A stretch of DNA of 64,000 nucleotides. Source: Bdellovibrio bacteriovorus (GTDB lineage Bacteria > Bdellovibrionota > Bdellovibrionia > Bdellovibrionales > Bdellovibrionaceae). A model generated the notes under the pieces. That model was given only the letters and a program-made list of their open reading frames with translations. It had not been told where the DNA came from and ran no database searches. Positions 1 through 8,297 of the stretch are shown in pieces. A program made the position numbers and the translations under genes. The stretch spans positions 1 to 64,000 of the forward strand of contig NZ_LUKD01000006.1 of assembly GCF_001592745.1 (NCBI RefSeq), in the 5' to 3' direction. How positions within the stretch are numbered: position 1 is the first letter of the stretch; the number at the start of each line of letters is the position of its first letter.

Positions 1-169
1 AAACGACAGTCGTAGATAATATTAGAACTATTAGTTTATAGTTCCAACTCATATAAAAATAATAACTAACTCCTAATAACATCACATTTCGAAACTTATG
101 CGGCAGTACATAATACAATAGGAATACTGTTGGCAAAAATATCGCATAAGCAAATGAATTAAAAATCAT
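1..169 (-). CDS. MBOAT-family O-acyltransferase, N-terminal 56 residues only (cut by window edge)
   Basis: An ATG at 169 opens a frame that runs off the left edge without a stop. The 56 visible residues begin MIFNSFAYAIFLPTVF and continue with an LPHKFRN turn and a YYFYMSWNYK segment. This is the characteristic start of AlgI/PatA-type membrane-bound O-acyltransferases, which pass acyl groups across the membrane to polysaccharide or peptidoglycan. It diverges from an SGNH-fold protein, the usual partner of such MBOAT proteins. An AGAAG run sits upstream of the start. The catalytic His lies outside the window, so the substrate cannot be inferred. Confidence 0.72.
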   Translation of the reverse strand, partial: MIFNSFAYAIFLPTVFLLYYVLPHKFRNVMLLGVSYYFYMSWNYKLIVLILSTTVV

Positions 170-304
170 TTCGTACTTCTTCCACGTCCATATAATAAAC
201 TTTCATTTATTTTTTAAATGAACTAATAATACTAATGCAACCAATATTCTAACTAAAAAAACAGTATGAACAGAAATTTCAAACCTAGAATCGTTAGGAG
301 AGAC

Positions 305-1207
305 ATGTCAAAGTTTATTAAAAAGATTTTTATCTTGTTTTTGCCATTTAGCTTCTTGTACTCAGTATTCATTATAAATGACTACAATAACTATTGGGGC
401 TTCCGGAGGAATTTTCACAGCTATAAAGGAATTATTATCTATCGGTTTCGTGATTACATGAGAGCTCCGAAGAAGAATATCATTATTGGCGACTCAAGAG
501 TGGCACATTTTGATGAAGCCACAGCACCATATCTTAAGGAAGACCAAAGCTACTCTAATCTCGCGTTCGGCGGAGCAAGTATGCTTGAATCTATTGAAAT
601 GTTTTGGTGGGCGGCCAAACAGCAAAAACTTGAAAATGTAATAATGTCGATCAGTTTTTATACGATGAATAAGAACTATAATACCAACAGGTTTTTTGAA
701 CGCCTTAAACTTGCTGAAAATCCAGGTAAATATCTAGTCAATTTAGAGTACTTCAAGCTTACCTTGAATGACGCGCTTTTCCCAATTGAAGCCACAGAAA
801 ATCCGGTTGCATCTTACGAAACATATAGAAAATATGCTGATGCGATTAACTCTGTAGTTGCCGATAATTATGAAATAAATATGACTGTTCTTGAAAGCTT
901 GAAGAACATCTCTGAGTACTGCAAAAAGAATAACATAAATCTTGTTTTTGTAACTCCCCCGATGCATCCGAGTATTTGGACATCCGTGGTTAATCAAAAA
1001 AAATTATTTGATGAAATCAATTTTTATAAGAACTATTTGGCACAACTAGGCCCTATTTTAGATAATGAAACTCCAAATAATTTAATTACTCTTTCCCATG
1101 CTAGCGATTTTTCTGATGGCTTTCATTTGAAACCTACGTCTGAAGGTTTTTTTAAATTTAAATCAGCCGTCATGAACTTCGCATCAACATCTAAGAATAG
1201 TCATTAG
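305..1207 (+). CDS. SGNH-fold (AlgJ/AlgX/DltD-like) membrane-anchored acyltransferase or esterase
   Basis: I start at the ATG at 305 because AGGAG lies 5 bases upstream; an ATG at 266 would add 13 residues without a ribosome site. The 300-residue product has one N-terminal membrane anchor (about residues 4-25). SGNH block I is visible as GDSR near residue 62, with a FGGAS segment near 89 (likely block II) and a C-terminal DGFH (Asp271, His274) as the catalytic Asp-x-x-His. Such proteins work at the outer face of the inner membrane, taking acyl groups delivered by an MBOAT protein. The divergent neighbour is an MBOAT protein, which supports polysaccharide O-acylation, but the substrate is unknown. 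Overall similarity to named families is weak. Confidence 0.6.
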   Translation: MSKFIKKIFILFLPFSFLYSVFIINDYNNYWGFRRNFHSYKGIIIYRFRDYMRAPKKNIIIGDSRVAHFDEATAPYLKEDQSYSNLAFGGASMLESIEMFWWAAKQQKLENVIMSISFYTMNKNYNTNRFFERLKLAENPGKYLVNLEYFKLTLNDALFPIEATENPVASYETYRKYADAINSVVADNYEINMTVLESLKNISEYCKKNNINLVFVTPPMHPSIWTSVVNQKKLFDEINFYKNYLAQLGPILDNETPNNLITLSHASDFSDGFHLKPTSEGFFKFKSAVMNFASTSKNSH

Positions 1208-1237
1208 CATTAGCAAGCGAACAAGCATGAAATTTAG

Positions 1238-1265
1238 TGAAAACACAAAAAGATAGTGTTTTTCA
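1238..1265. terminator. AT-rich hairpin between convergent genes
   Basis: TGAAAACAC and GTGTTTTTCA flank the loop AAAAAGATA with one bulged base. The hairpin lies between the convergent SGNH gene and the end of the minus-strand glycan genes and has T/A tracts on both strands, so it could end transcription in both directions. The stem is weak. Confidence 0.4.
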
Positions 1266-2612
1266 AACTTCGGCACATGTTGTTTGAGAGTTTTCCGTTT
1301 TCACCCTCTGCCGAATGATCATGGCTTTTTCAAGTGCTTCACGTCTGTCTTCGGGATTTGCGATGTTATAATAAAATGCTCTAAACCACGTTCCAAATAT
1401 AAAGCCACGACCGCTTCTGCTAGGCTTGTGAATTCCTTTCAAGAACAGGCCGTAGAATTGATGAAGTCCAAAAACCAGATAGGTTTTGATATTACTTTTT
1501 AACATGAGTTTCCATGGCAAAGTATATTCAACTTTTGTGTTGTTCGAATGAACAGCACTTAATTCCCGAACGTATTTTGTGACGCTTTCCTCATTTACAT
1601 CAAAAGAGTAAAAAGATTCCATGCAAGCGTTATCGTGAAAACCTTCATCATTCACAAAAAAATCTGTTTTCTTAAAATCTTCAAACGTTTCAATTTTTTT
1701 AATGTTGCGCATGAGAGTCAGCTCGATATCCGCAGGAATCGGAAGAGGCCTCACAACAAAATATGGTTTTTTAAGGAAATAAGCCTCAACACACGATGTA
1801 GAATACCAATTCAAAATCGAGTCGCAGAGATATGTCCAGACTCTGACACTGTAGTCAGGGATGATTCTAAAGTTCGGATATTTCTCCTGTAGCTTATAAA
1901 GAGGAAGCAAGCTGTATTCATCCGGATGAGGTCGATAAATCAGAATGTGATCAATTGTAGGCAAGTATTTATCGAGCCATTCAAGAAATAAAAGCCTTGA
2001 TTTCGTAAATAGCTCGATTCTTTCTGACAAATCAATACCAAGAAGGCGCTCATCCATCTTCCTACGATCTTCGGGCATATCGGCAAACGTGAAGCTTGAA
2101 GTAAAGAGCAACCACTTCTTCGCAGGATCAAGATTAAATTTCTCTGCGATTTCCTCCCGACTTGGGCAAAGTATAGAGGCGATTTCTTTTCTGATGAAGT
2201 CGACAGATAACGCGCCAAGAACGGGCAATTTCTCCTTGGAAATTCCAGATTTGGCAAGTTTTTCATGAGTTCTCTTTCCCCAACACACATGGTGGGCAAG
2301 TCTCGCTTCCCCTTTTGGAGTATGCAAATCAATTGCCTCGAAATCGTCGCTAAGAACTTGTTCGCATTGAAGATTAAAAATCGTATTTGCAGGACCAAAG
2401 CGTGAAAAAACTCTGGCTACATACTCTGTGTGATAAAGTTGTGGAACTATAATTACTTTATAGTTCTGCTTACCAAAAAGACTGTAGTATTGCGACTCAT
2501 AAAAGTTTGCAATGTCACAACTATACCCTAAATGCTCGAGAAAAACTTTTAATAGGTAAGCATTCTCGATTTCTCGCTTCTTCACTTCGTAAACAATTAA
2601 AAAATCTTTCAT
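1263..2612 (-). CDS. Surface-carbohydrate biosynthesis protein, GT-B-like glycosyltransferase candidate
   Basis: This 449-residue soluble protein has an N-terminal Rossmann-like half beginning MKDFLIVYEVKKRE and a C-terminal half with a YRPHPDE motif (residues 226-232). That motif is shared with the surface carbohydrate biosynthesis protein family and resembles the nucleotide-sugar-binding region of GT-B glycosyltransferases. Its start lies 2 bases past the end of the upstream polymerase-like gene, so the two are co-transcribed. Given its place next to the legionaminic acid operon, transfer of a nonulosonic acid or a later sugar is a reasonable but unproven role. No transmembrane segment is evident. 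Confidence 0.6.
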   Translation of the reverse strand: MKDFLIVYEVKKREIENAYLLKVFLEHLGYSCDIANFYESQYYSLFGKQNYKVIIVPQLYHTEYVARVFSRFGPANTIFNLQCEQVLSDDFEAIDLHTPKGEARLAHHVCWGKRTHEKLAKSGISKEKLPVLGALSVDFIRKEIASILCPSREEIAEKFNLDPAKKWLLFTSSFTFADMPEDRRKMDERLLGIDLSERIELFTKSRLLFLEWLDKYLPTIDHILIYRPHPDEYSLLPLYKLQEKYPNFRIIPDYSVRVWTYLCDSILNWYSTSCVEAYFLKKPYFVVRPLPIPADIELTLMRNIKKIETFEDFKKTDFFVNDEGFHDNACMESFYSFDVNEESVTKYVRELSAVHSNNTKVEYTLPWKLMLKSNIKTYLVFGLHQFYGLFLKGIHKPSRSGRGFIFGTWFRAFYYNIANPEDRREALEKAMIIRQRVKTENSQTTCAEV

Positions 2613-2614
2613 GC

Positions 2615-4036
2615 TTATGTAGACACCTTCCCAATAAATTCTTTATGCGGGCTTATTTTTATCAAATGTTTCAACGAATATACAATTAGTACGACTGTAT
2701 ATATCTGCGCTTGATCCACGTAATTGGATGTTGGAAGTGCAATGAGATATATGACATTTAAAAAAGTCCAACTTAAAAACAGGATAAACAGGAGCGCGAC
2801 CGCATTAAAAATTTGAACCTTATTGGCCTGCGTAAAGAACTCATCTTCTGCTTTTTTATCGCAGGAAAAAACTGCAAATGTGAATAAACCAAACAGCAAA
2901 ATGAAACCAATCACGCCGTGCTCGTAAACCAAACTTACGATCCCGGAATGACTTTTTAAATGATGAAATCCTTTATGAAGATAAAATAGATCAATCTTAG
3001 AAGAGCTTCCCAGCCCAAAGCCGATCACCGTGGATTCAACCGTTCCAAGCACCTCGGAAATACGCGTGGAACCAACAATTGTACGTAATGCGCCCGAGGT
3101 TCCTCGATTTAGGACACTCGCTAAATCGATATACCTAAAAACAACTAATAAAGCTAAAGGGACAAACAAGAGCAATACAGCTAATGAACCGACAGGCAAC
3201 GAGATTGAATAGTATCTATCCTTGGCTGCAAACAGCTTGTCCATAAGCAAAGGTCGAACACGAGTTAACATATAGTATCCAAAGACTACACCAGGAACTA
3301 AAATTATTGCTTTAACTTGAAGGCGTTGGTCTTCAGTAAAAATACTCACAGACAATAAAATATAAAAAGCGAAACCAATAAATGATTTAAAGGCAATACT
3401 ACGAAGAGTTTTCAAGTCAGGAAAATGAATACCAATGCATATCAGAAGTAACGCTTGAAGTGGCAATACATTGGACATGAGCACATGTTGACTTTTACCC
3501 ATATAAAGTATGCTTCCTATGTCACAAAATACGTACAAGGCAAAAGTAAGAAAATACACGTTAACGAGAGTTGCCAAGGTAAAGTAAAAATCCTTAGATC
3601 GTAGAATAATCCAAAAATAAGGTATCGCTATGAAGCATATGAAAGCGACGTAGGGATTAAGTTCAGATGTAGCGTGGCGAAATCCATTTAACAATTGCAA
3701 GACCAGATATAAAAGAAAAAGGCCTCCCGAAACAAAAAAAGCGCGCGTAAGTTTCACCTTTTTCTTCATGAAGAGAAAAATTGCGAACACAAAAATATAT
3801 AACGACAGATAAATCAGCGATGGGTCAGAGCCGAATTTTCTGGAAGCATGGTACAAAACGTCCCCGCTGTTGGCGATGGTGATTACAATCGAAAAAACAA
3901 TCACTTCCCAACTAGTCATTCTATTTCGTAAATTATTGAGAGAATTTTCCACTAAATCCAGCCTCAGGTCGTTGTACTTGCTTCCTTTGCGAATTCTTAT
4001 TTTACAATCAAATAAAAGTTTGCTTAAGACAAACAA
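2615..4036 (-). CDS. O-antigen polymerase (Wzy)-like polytopic membrane protein
   Basis: The product is about 445-473 residues with ten or more hydrophobic segments from residue 44 to near the end. A long polar loop (about residues 310-380) contains a GLGSSSK segment and an H-hydrophobic-KSHSGIVS segment followed by a YEHGVIGF helix. This layout is typical of Wzy/WaaL proteins, which join polyprenyl-linked glycan repeats in the periplasm. The start is uncertain: 4036 is a TTG without a clear ribosome site, GTG 3952 has AGG nine bases upstream, and ATG 3919 directly precedes the first helix. It is followed within 2 bases by the glycosyltransferase-like gene. Confidence 0.65.
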   Translation of the reverse strand: MFVLSKLLFDCKIRIRKGSKYNDLRLDLVENSLNNLRNRMTSWEVIVFSIVITIANSGDVLYHASRKFGSDPSLIYLSLYIFVFAIFLFMKKKVKLTRAFFVSGGLFLLYLVLQLLNGFRHATSELNPYVAFICFIAIPYFWIILRSKDFYFTLATLVNVYFLTFALYVFCDIGSILYMGKSQHVLMSNVLPLQALLLICIGIHFPDLKTLRSIAFKSFIGFAFYILLSVSIFTEDQRLQVKAIILVPGVVFGYYMLTRVRPLLMDKLFAAKDRYYSISLPVGSLAVLLLFVPLALLVVFRYIDLASVLNRGTSGALRTIVGSTRISEVLGTVESTVIGFGLGSSSKIDLFYLHKGFHHLKSHSGIVSLVYEHGVIGFILLFGLFTFAVFSCDKKAEDEFFTQANKVQIFNAVALLFILFLSWTFLNVIYLIALPTSNYVDQAQIYTVVLIVYSLKHLIKISPHKEFIGKVST

Positions 4037-4077
4037 CTATAATGACTCTTGGAGATAACAGAATATATGTATTCAAA

Positions 4078-4103
4078 GCACTCATGAATAGATCCATGAG
4101 TGC
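4078..4103 (-). terminator. Perfect 9-bp hairpin after the amidotransferase gene
   Basis: GCACTCATG and CATGAGTGC pair perfectly around an 8-base loop, 11 bases after the stop of the last legionaminic acid gene. On the minus strand only TTTG follows the stem. It may be an attenuating terminator or an mRNA 3' stabiliser that sets the sugar-synthesis operon apart from the polymerase and transferase genes. Confidence 0.5.
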
Positions 4104-4114
4104 CAATCGAACAA

Positions 4115-5329
4115 CTAACCTTGCTCCCAAATAGGATATCTGAGCTTCCAATCACCACTCTCTTTTGTCCATAGATGAGGAGAACGGAATTGGTCACACA
4201 ATTCGTGAAAACGCTCTGGCTTCATTTCGATATATTCCATAACTTCATTGAAGTATTTGTCAGGGAATTCACCGTCGAATTTTTTAACCAGTGCAACACC
4301 TTCGTCACGAGTCAAATGCTTATTACGAATCTCTTGAGAAGCATCGTAAGTAGCGCGTCCCAAACCAAACTTGATATATGTTGTATAGTAGTGAAGATCA
4401 TCAATCTTATCATCAATACTATTGTACTTGCTGTATGTCCCTTGTGTACGGAACGGGCGAGCTTTAAAGCCTGTGTTTTCTACTGCGTAGTAGTAAACTT
4501 CTTGAGGAGTCCATTTTAGGTAATAACCTAGGTAATGAACTTCAATTTTCTTATTTGCAAGCTCTGAAGATTCAATTGGCAAGAAAGACATCAAGTCGCG
4601 CTTCTTAATATTGTGTTTTTCTTCCAGTTCCTTAACAGAAACACCGCCGAGATAGATATCATCGATGTTTGAAAAGCTGAAATATGATTTGTCACGCAAT
4701 GAAGTCGTATTGTCCGCAATGGGATTTCCATATTCCGCTTCGTTCTCACCGTAGAAAATTAGAGGGATATCATATTTAGCCGCAATTTTCGGAGCCAAAT
4801 TCTTTTGTCCCAAAATAAACGTTTGGAACGGATGAAGAAGATTTTCGATCGACAATCTCGTCAAAGTTTTCATCACACGGCCATTGCGCGTGAAAGTCAG
4901 ATTGTCAAAACCACCGACGTCGAGCCAGTTTTTCCAATTCTTGTAACCATAGTCCGTGTAAAGAATTGGCGGCCAAGTGATTGTAAGTGGATTCATGCCG
5001 TATTTGTATTTCAAGATATGAGCTTGATAAGCACTGTCTTTTCCACCGCTGCCAGGCACGATACAATCATAGTGACCGTCATTACGGCGATATTTATCAA
5101 GAAGAGCCATTAGCTCATCTTCACGTTTCTTCCAATCAATGTTGTTTTTCATTTCAGCTGTGCGACAAGCATCACACACGCCATTCTCATCGATATTCAA
5201 AGTAACTTTTTTACTTTCAATCGTATGACGAAACTCTTGCGTAGATGCCGGTCTCTGATTCGACATCACACACTTTTTACAGTAGTGCACTTCACGCGGA
5301 AGGCCGTACTTTACTTCCAACTCACTCAT
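4115..5329 (-). CDS. N-acetyl sugar amidotransferase (WbpG/PseA family)
   Basis: This 404-residue PP-loop ATPase should convert an N-acetyl group on a nonulosonic acid (or UDP-sugar) to acetamidino, using ammonia from the HisH/HisF-like pair encoded just upstream. The PP-loop PGSGGKDS is at residues 92-99. Two CxxC pairs, CKKC (17-20) and CDAC (52-55), form the zinc-ribbon-like N-terminus seen in WbpG/PseA/PtmG proteins. The gene starts 7 bases after hisH2 ends and closes the operon. Known homologues act on pseudaminic or legionaminic acid (PseA, PtmG) or on a mannuronic acid derivative (WbpG). The surrounding leg genes point to a legionaminic acid derivative carrying an amidine, which is inference. 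Confidence 0.85.
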   Translation of the reverse strand: MSELEVKYGLPREVHYCKKCVMSNQRPASTQEFRHTIESKKVTLNIDENGVCDACRTAEMKNNIDWKKREDELMALLDKYRRNDGHYDCIVPGSGGKDSAYQAHILKYKYGMNPLTITWPPILYTDYGYKNWKNWLDVGGFDNLTFTRNGRVMKTLTRLSIENLLHPFQTFILGQKNLAPKIAAKYDIPLIFYGENEAEYGNPIADNTTSLRDKSYFSFSNIDDIYLGGVSVKELEEKHNIKKRDLMSFLPIESSELANKKIEVHYLGYYLKWTPQEVYYYAVENTGFKARPFRTQGTYSKYNSIDDKIDDLHYYTTYIKFGLGRATYDASQEIRNKHLTRDEGVALVKKFDGEFPDKYFNEVMEYIEMKPERFHELCDQFRSPHLWTKESGDWKLRYPIWEQG

Positions 5330-5336
5330 TCTAACC

Positions 5337-5963
5337 TCACAAAATATTTAACCAGTTTTTGTAAATCTTAATTCCATCCGGGCCGCTTTTTTCTGGATGC
5401 CCTTGAACACCAAAAATATTGCCCTTTCTTACCATCGTTGGATATGCAAATCCTTGATAACTACATGTACCAAGAACGCAGCTTGCATCTTTCGGTTCAA
5501 CGTAAAAAGAGTGTACCAAGAACATTTTTGACTTATTCTCAAGTCCTTCTAAAAAAGCGTCTTCCTTTTTCTTCTCAAGAAAATTCCAGCCAATAAAAGG
5601 CACGTTCAAAGAAATGTCTTTGTAGCTATTTGGGAAACGACGAACTGTACCCGGAATCAAGTCTAGGCCCTTATGGCTGCCAAACTCTTCACTTGTTGTA
5701 AAGAGAAGCTGCAATCCCAGACAGACGCCCAAAAAGGGAACGCCTTTGTTAGCTTGCTCGCGCAAAGTTTCAACTAAATTGAGCTCAACCAATTTCGCCA
5801 TTGCGTCGCCAAAGGCACCGACACCTGGAAGAAGAATTCCGTCTGCGCTTAAGATTTCATTCTTGTCGCTGGAAACAATAGGAGTACAACCATTTACTTT
5901 CAAAGCTTGGGTGATGCTAAAAATATTCCCCAATCCATAATCTACAATAACAACTTTTTTCAT
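5337..5963 (-). CDS. hisH2: HisH-like glutamine amidotransferase subunit for sugar amidination
   Basis: This 208-residue class I glutamine amidotransferase has the nucleophile elbow GVCLGLQ (Cys81) and a C-terminal GHPE supplying His189 and Glu191, so the triad is intact. It hydrolyses glutamine and channels ammonia to its partner HisF2. Its gene overlaps the end of hisF2 by 4 bases. There are no other histidine genes nearby and an amidotransferase of the WbpG family follows directly. This three-gene set is the one known from acetamidino-sugar loci, so a role in histidine synthesis is unlikely although the fold is the same. Confidence 0.85.
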   Translation of the reverse strand: MKKVVIVDYGLGNIFSITQALKVNGCTPIVSSDKNEILSADGILLPGVGAFGDAMAKLVELNLVETLREQANKGVPFLGVCLGLQLLFTTSEEFGSHKGLDLIPGTVRRFPNSYKDISLNVPFIGWNFLEKKKEDAFLEGLENKSKMFLVHSFYVEPKDASCVLGTCSYQGFAYPTMVRKGNIFGVQGHPEKSGPDGIKIYKNWLNIL

Positions 5964-6820
5964 AACGCCCTACAAACCACGCCCATTGTCTTCAATGCTT
6001 CAGAAACTTCCTTAAAGGAAACTGGTTTAATCTTCCCATAACTGCGATTCTCACTTAAGAAGCGCGTATTTCCCTCAGCCTTCTCAGAGTTGACTGTGTT
6101 ATGTTTAGAAACCACGTCATAATGAAAAATCGATCCCACAGCGATACCATTTGCTGTGGTTTCTTTTACCACACGAACAATGTCCGCAACGCTGCCTGCT
6201 CCCCCATGTGCTACGACGGGGACCTTCACTAACGAGCATACGGATTTGATAAGATCGATATCGAACCCTTCACCGGTACCTTCCTTATCAACGGATGTGA
6301 TAACAAGCTCACCAGCTCCGAGGTTTTCAACTCGCTTTACCCACTCCATCACTTCAACACCGGTATCTTCACGTCCGTTGTCAATGAAAGCTAAGTAGCG
6401 GCCATCGGGCTGCTTAATGGCTTCGACTGAAATCACAATAGTCGAGGAACCAAAGCGATGAGCTGCTTTTTCAACCAAACTCGGATTACGAATTGCCGCC
6501 GTATTCAAAGAAATCTTATCAGCGCCGCTATCCAATACTTTTTTAATATCGTCAAGCGAGCGAAGCCCTCCGCCAACCGTAATAGGAATGAAAACATCGT
6601 TCGCAATTCGCGAGACCATGTCCGTCAGACTATTGCGCTCATACAGACTTGCAACGACGTCCATGTAAAACAACTCATCCGCGCCAGCCTCATAATATTG
6701 ACGTGCGAAGACATCCGGATCGCCGAGAACTCGAAGGCCTTCTAAATGAATGCCCTTCACTAAGTTCGGCCCCTTGATATCCAGTCGGGGAATAAGTCTA
6801 ATATAACGTTGTTTTTCCAT
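5960..6820 (-). CDS. hisF2: HisF-like cyclase subunit for sugar amidination
   Basis: This TIM-barrel protein carries both HisF active-site regions: PRLDIKG near the N-terminus (Asp14) and TSVDKEGT in the middle. At 286 residues it is some 30 longer than typical HisF. Most of the extra length is a polar segment after the IAVGSIFHY strand near the C-terminus. In amidination loci HisF2 forms the ammonia-conducting barrel of a HisF2-HisH2 complex that feeds the WbpG-type enzyme. The gene starts 33 bases after ptmA ends and overlaps hisH2 by 4 bases. Confidence 0.83.
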   Translation of the reverse strand: MEKQRYIRLIPRLDIKGPNLVKGIHLEGLRVLGDPDVFARQYYEAGADELFYMDVVASLYERNSLTDMVSRIANDVFIPITVGGGLRSLDDIKKVLDSGADKISLNTAAIRNPSLVEKAAHRFGSSTIVISVEAIKQPDGRYLAFIDNGREDTGVEVMEWVKRVENLGAGELVITSVDKEGTGEGFDIDLIKSVCSLVKVPVVAHGGAGSVADIVRVVKETTANGIAVGSIFHYDVVSKHNTVNSEKAEGNTRFLSENRSYGKIKPVSFKEVSEALKTMGVVCRAL

Positions 6821-6853
6821 GAATCGCCTTCACTATTTTCTAAGTCTCTATTT

Positions 6854-7609
6854 TTAGAGCGTAAATCCGTCGTCTACAATAATATTTTGACCATTTATGA
6901 ATTCTGAGTCGGAAGAAAGCAAAAACACTAACGTTCCGGCCAGATCAGACGGCTGGAGCATGCCCTTATTTAGACAAAACTCACGATACTGATTCAAAAA
7001 CTGTTCTGGCTGCGCATCAAGAATTCCACCAGGACTGATACAGTTAACCCGAATGCCTTTGTTTTTCACATATTTCGCCATGTACTTAGTAAGATGGATC
7101 AAACCTGACTTTATGGCTGCATATTCAACAGGCATAGTCATCTTTGTACCGTCATAAACTTCAAATCGCGGCGGCACGACACCATACACTGACGAGATAT
7201 TAACGATATTTCCATGCTCCTGAGCCTCGAAATACTTAAGGAAACGCTGGGAAGTTAGGAAGTACCCCCCTAGATTCAAATTTAAGTTTTCACAAAAATC
7301 CTCATAGGTCACATCAAAGAAATGACGTCCATAATTCTTATTGCGAGGATAGGCATTATTCACAAGAGCATGGATTTTGCCAAATTTCTGAGCGACTTCG
7401 GCAATGACGGAGCTGACCGATTCTTCAGAAGTGATATCCATTTTTATCGGATATGAGTTAGGAATCTGTTCAGAGGCAGCCTGGGCATTTTCAATTTTAA
7501 TGTCTGCAACGACGACGATTCCGCCCTCTCGAGAAATGGCATTCGCAAAAACTTTTCCCAAGAGCCCCGCCGCTCCTGTTATGACCACTACTTTTTTATC
7601 GAGCTTCAT
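6854..7609 (-). CDS. ptmA: SDR-family oxidoreductase, PtmA-like
   Basis: This 251-residue short-chain dehydrogenase has the TGAAGLLGK nucleotide-binding loop (residues 11-19), a VNNAY segment, the catalytic serine in NISSVYG, and YAAIK as the YxxxK pair, so it should be active. It resembles PtmA, which sits beside the legionaminic acid genes in Campylobacter flagellin-modification loci. The exact reaction of PtmA is not settled. The gene overlaps the upstream CMP-sugar synthetase gene by 14 bases, and gene order matches the ptmE-ptmF-ptmB-ptmA arrangement. Confidence 0.75.
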   Translation of the reverse strand: MKLDKKVVVITGAAGLLGKVFANAISREGGIVVVADIKIENAQAASEQIPNSYPIKMDITSEESVSSVIAEVAQKFGKIHALVNNAYPRNKNYGRHFFDVTYEDFCENLNLNLGGYFLTSQRFLKYFEAQEHGNIVNISSVYGVVPPRFEVYDGTKMTMPVEYAAIKSGLIHLTKYMAKYVKNKGIRVNCISPGGILDAQPEQFLNQYREFCLNKGMLQPSDLAGTLVFLLSSDSEFINGQNIIVDDGFTL

Positions 7610-8297
7610 TTTTCTTCCTTAATAGCGACGTCACAATTTCGAAATCAAATTGAGTGTCAATATCCAGAGAGCGCTCCTCCGGCATTACATAGATTTTTGT
7701 TTTACCCGTAAATAAGGATTGGCTGTGAAAGAAGGACTCTCTATTCCAAACATAAATTGACGCATTAAGATCGTAACACTGAGGAGCATCCTGCCTCCGT
7801 ACTACAGGGAGATCCAATTTTTTGGACAACTCAACAAAGCCGTCTTTCAACTCAACTAAGTTAAAATAAGGAGACCGGCGTGCAGGCATGCCGGTGATAA
7901 CATTGTCACATCCTCCCGCCTCAAGCATCTCGACGGCATTAATAATGTCCTGCACATCCCGAAGTGGCGAAGTGCAGTCTAAATCTACAAATGTATCAAA
8001 CCTAATACCGCTCATCTTTTCCGCTTCTTCAGCACAATGACGGATCACGGGAATCTTAGCTGCGGTATCAGTCGCAAGCTCTGCAGGACGTTTAATAAGA
8101 TATTTTACCCCGGCATCACGTGCTGCATTTAAAATATCATCCGAGTCTGAACTAAACGCAATGGCATCAAACAGCCCTGACTTTTGCGCCTGTTCGATGG
8201 AGTAGGCCAAGAGGGGTTTTCCATCCACCTCGCGCAAGTTTTTTCCTACGACACCTTTTGACCCGCCACGGGCACAAATTGAACATAAACGTTTCAT
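7596..8297 (-). CDS. legF: CMP-nonulosonic acid cytidylyltransferase (LegF/PtmB/NeuA family)
   Basis: This 233-residue enzyme should activate legionaminic acid with CTP to CMP-legionaminic acid, the donor for glycosyltransferases. The nucleotide-binding signature ARGGSKGV followed by KN is at residues 9-19, and a DLDCTSPLR metal-binding segment sits near residue 103. The length fits LegF and NeuA. Its start overlaps the end of the Gfo/Idh/MocA gene by 4 bases. Whether the amidino group is added before or after CMP activation cannot be told from sequence. Confidence 0.82.
   Translation of the reverse strand: MKRLCSICARGGSKGVVGKNLREVDGKPLLAYSIEQAQKSGLFDAIAFSSDSDDILNAARDAGVKYLIKRPAELATDTAAKIPVIRHCAEEAEKMSGIRFDTFVDLDCTSPLRDVQDIINAVEMLEAGGCDNVITGMPARRSPYFNLVELKDGFVELSKKLDLPVVRRQDAPQCYDLNASIYVWNRESFFHSQSLFTGKTKIYVMPEERSLDIDTQFDFEIVTSLLRKKNEAR

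Noticed and set aside
1940-2398. Minus-strand 152-codon frame
   Set aside because: It is a shadow frame inside the glycosyltransferase-like gene on the same strand.
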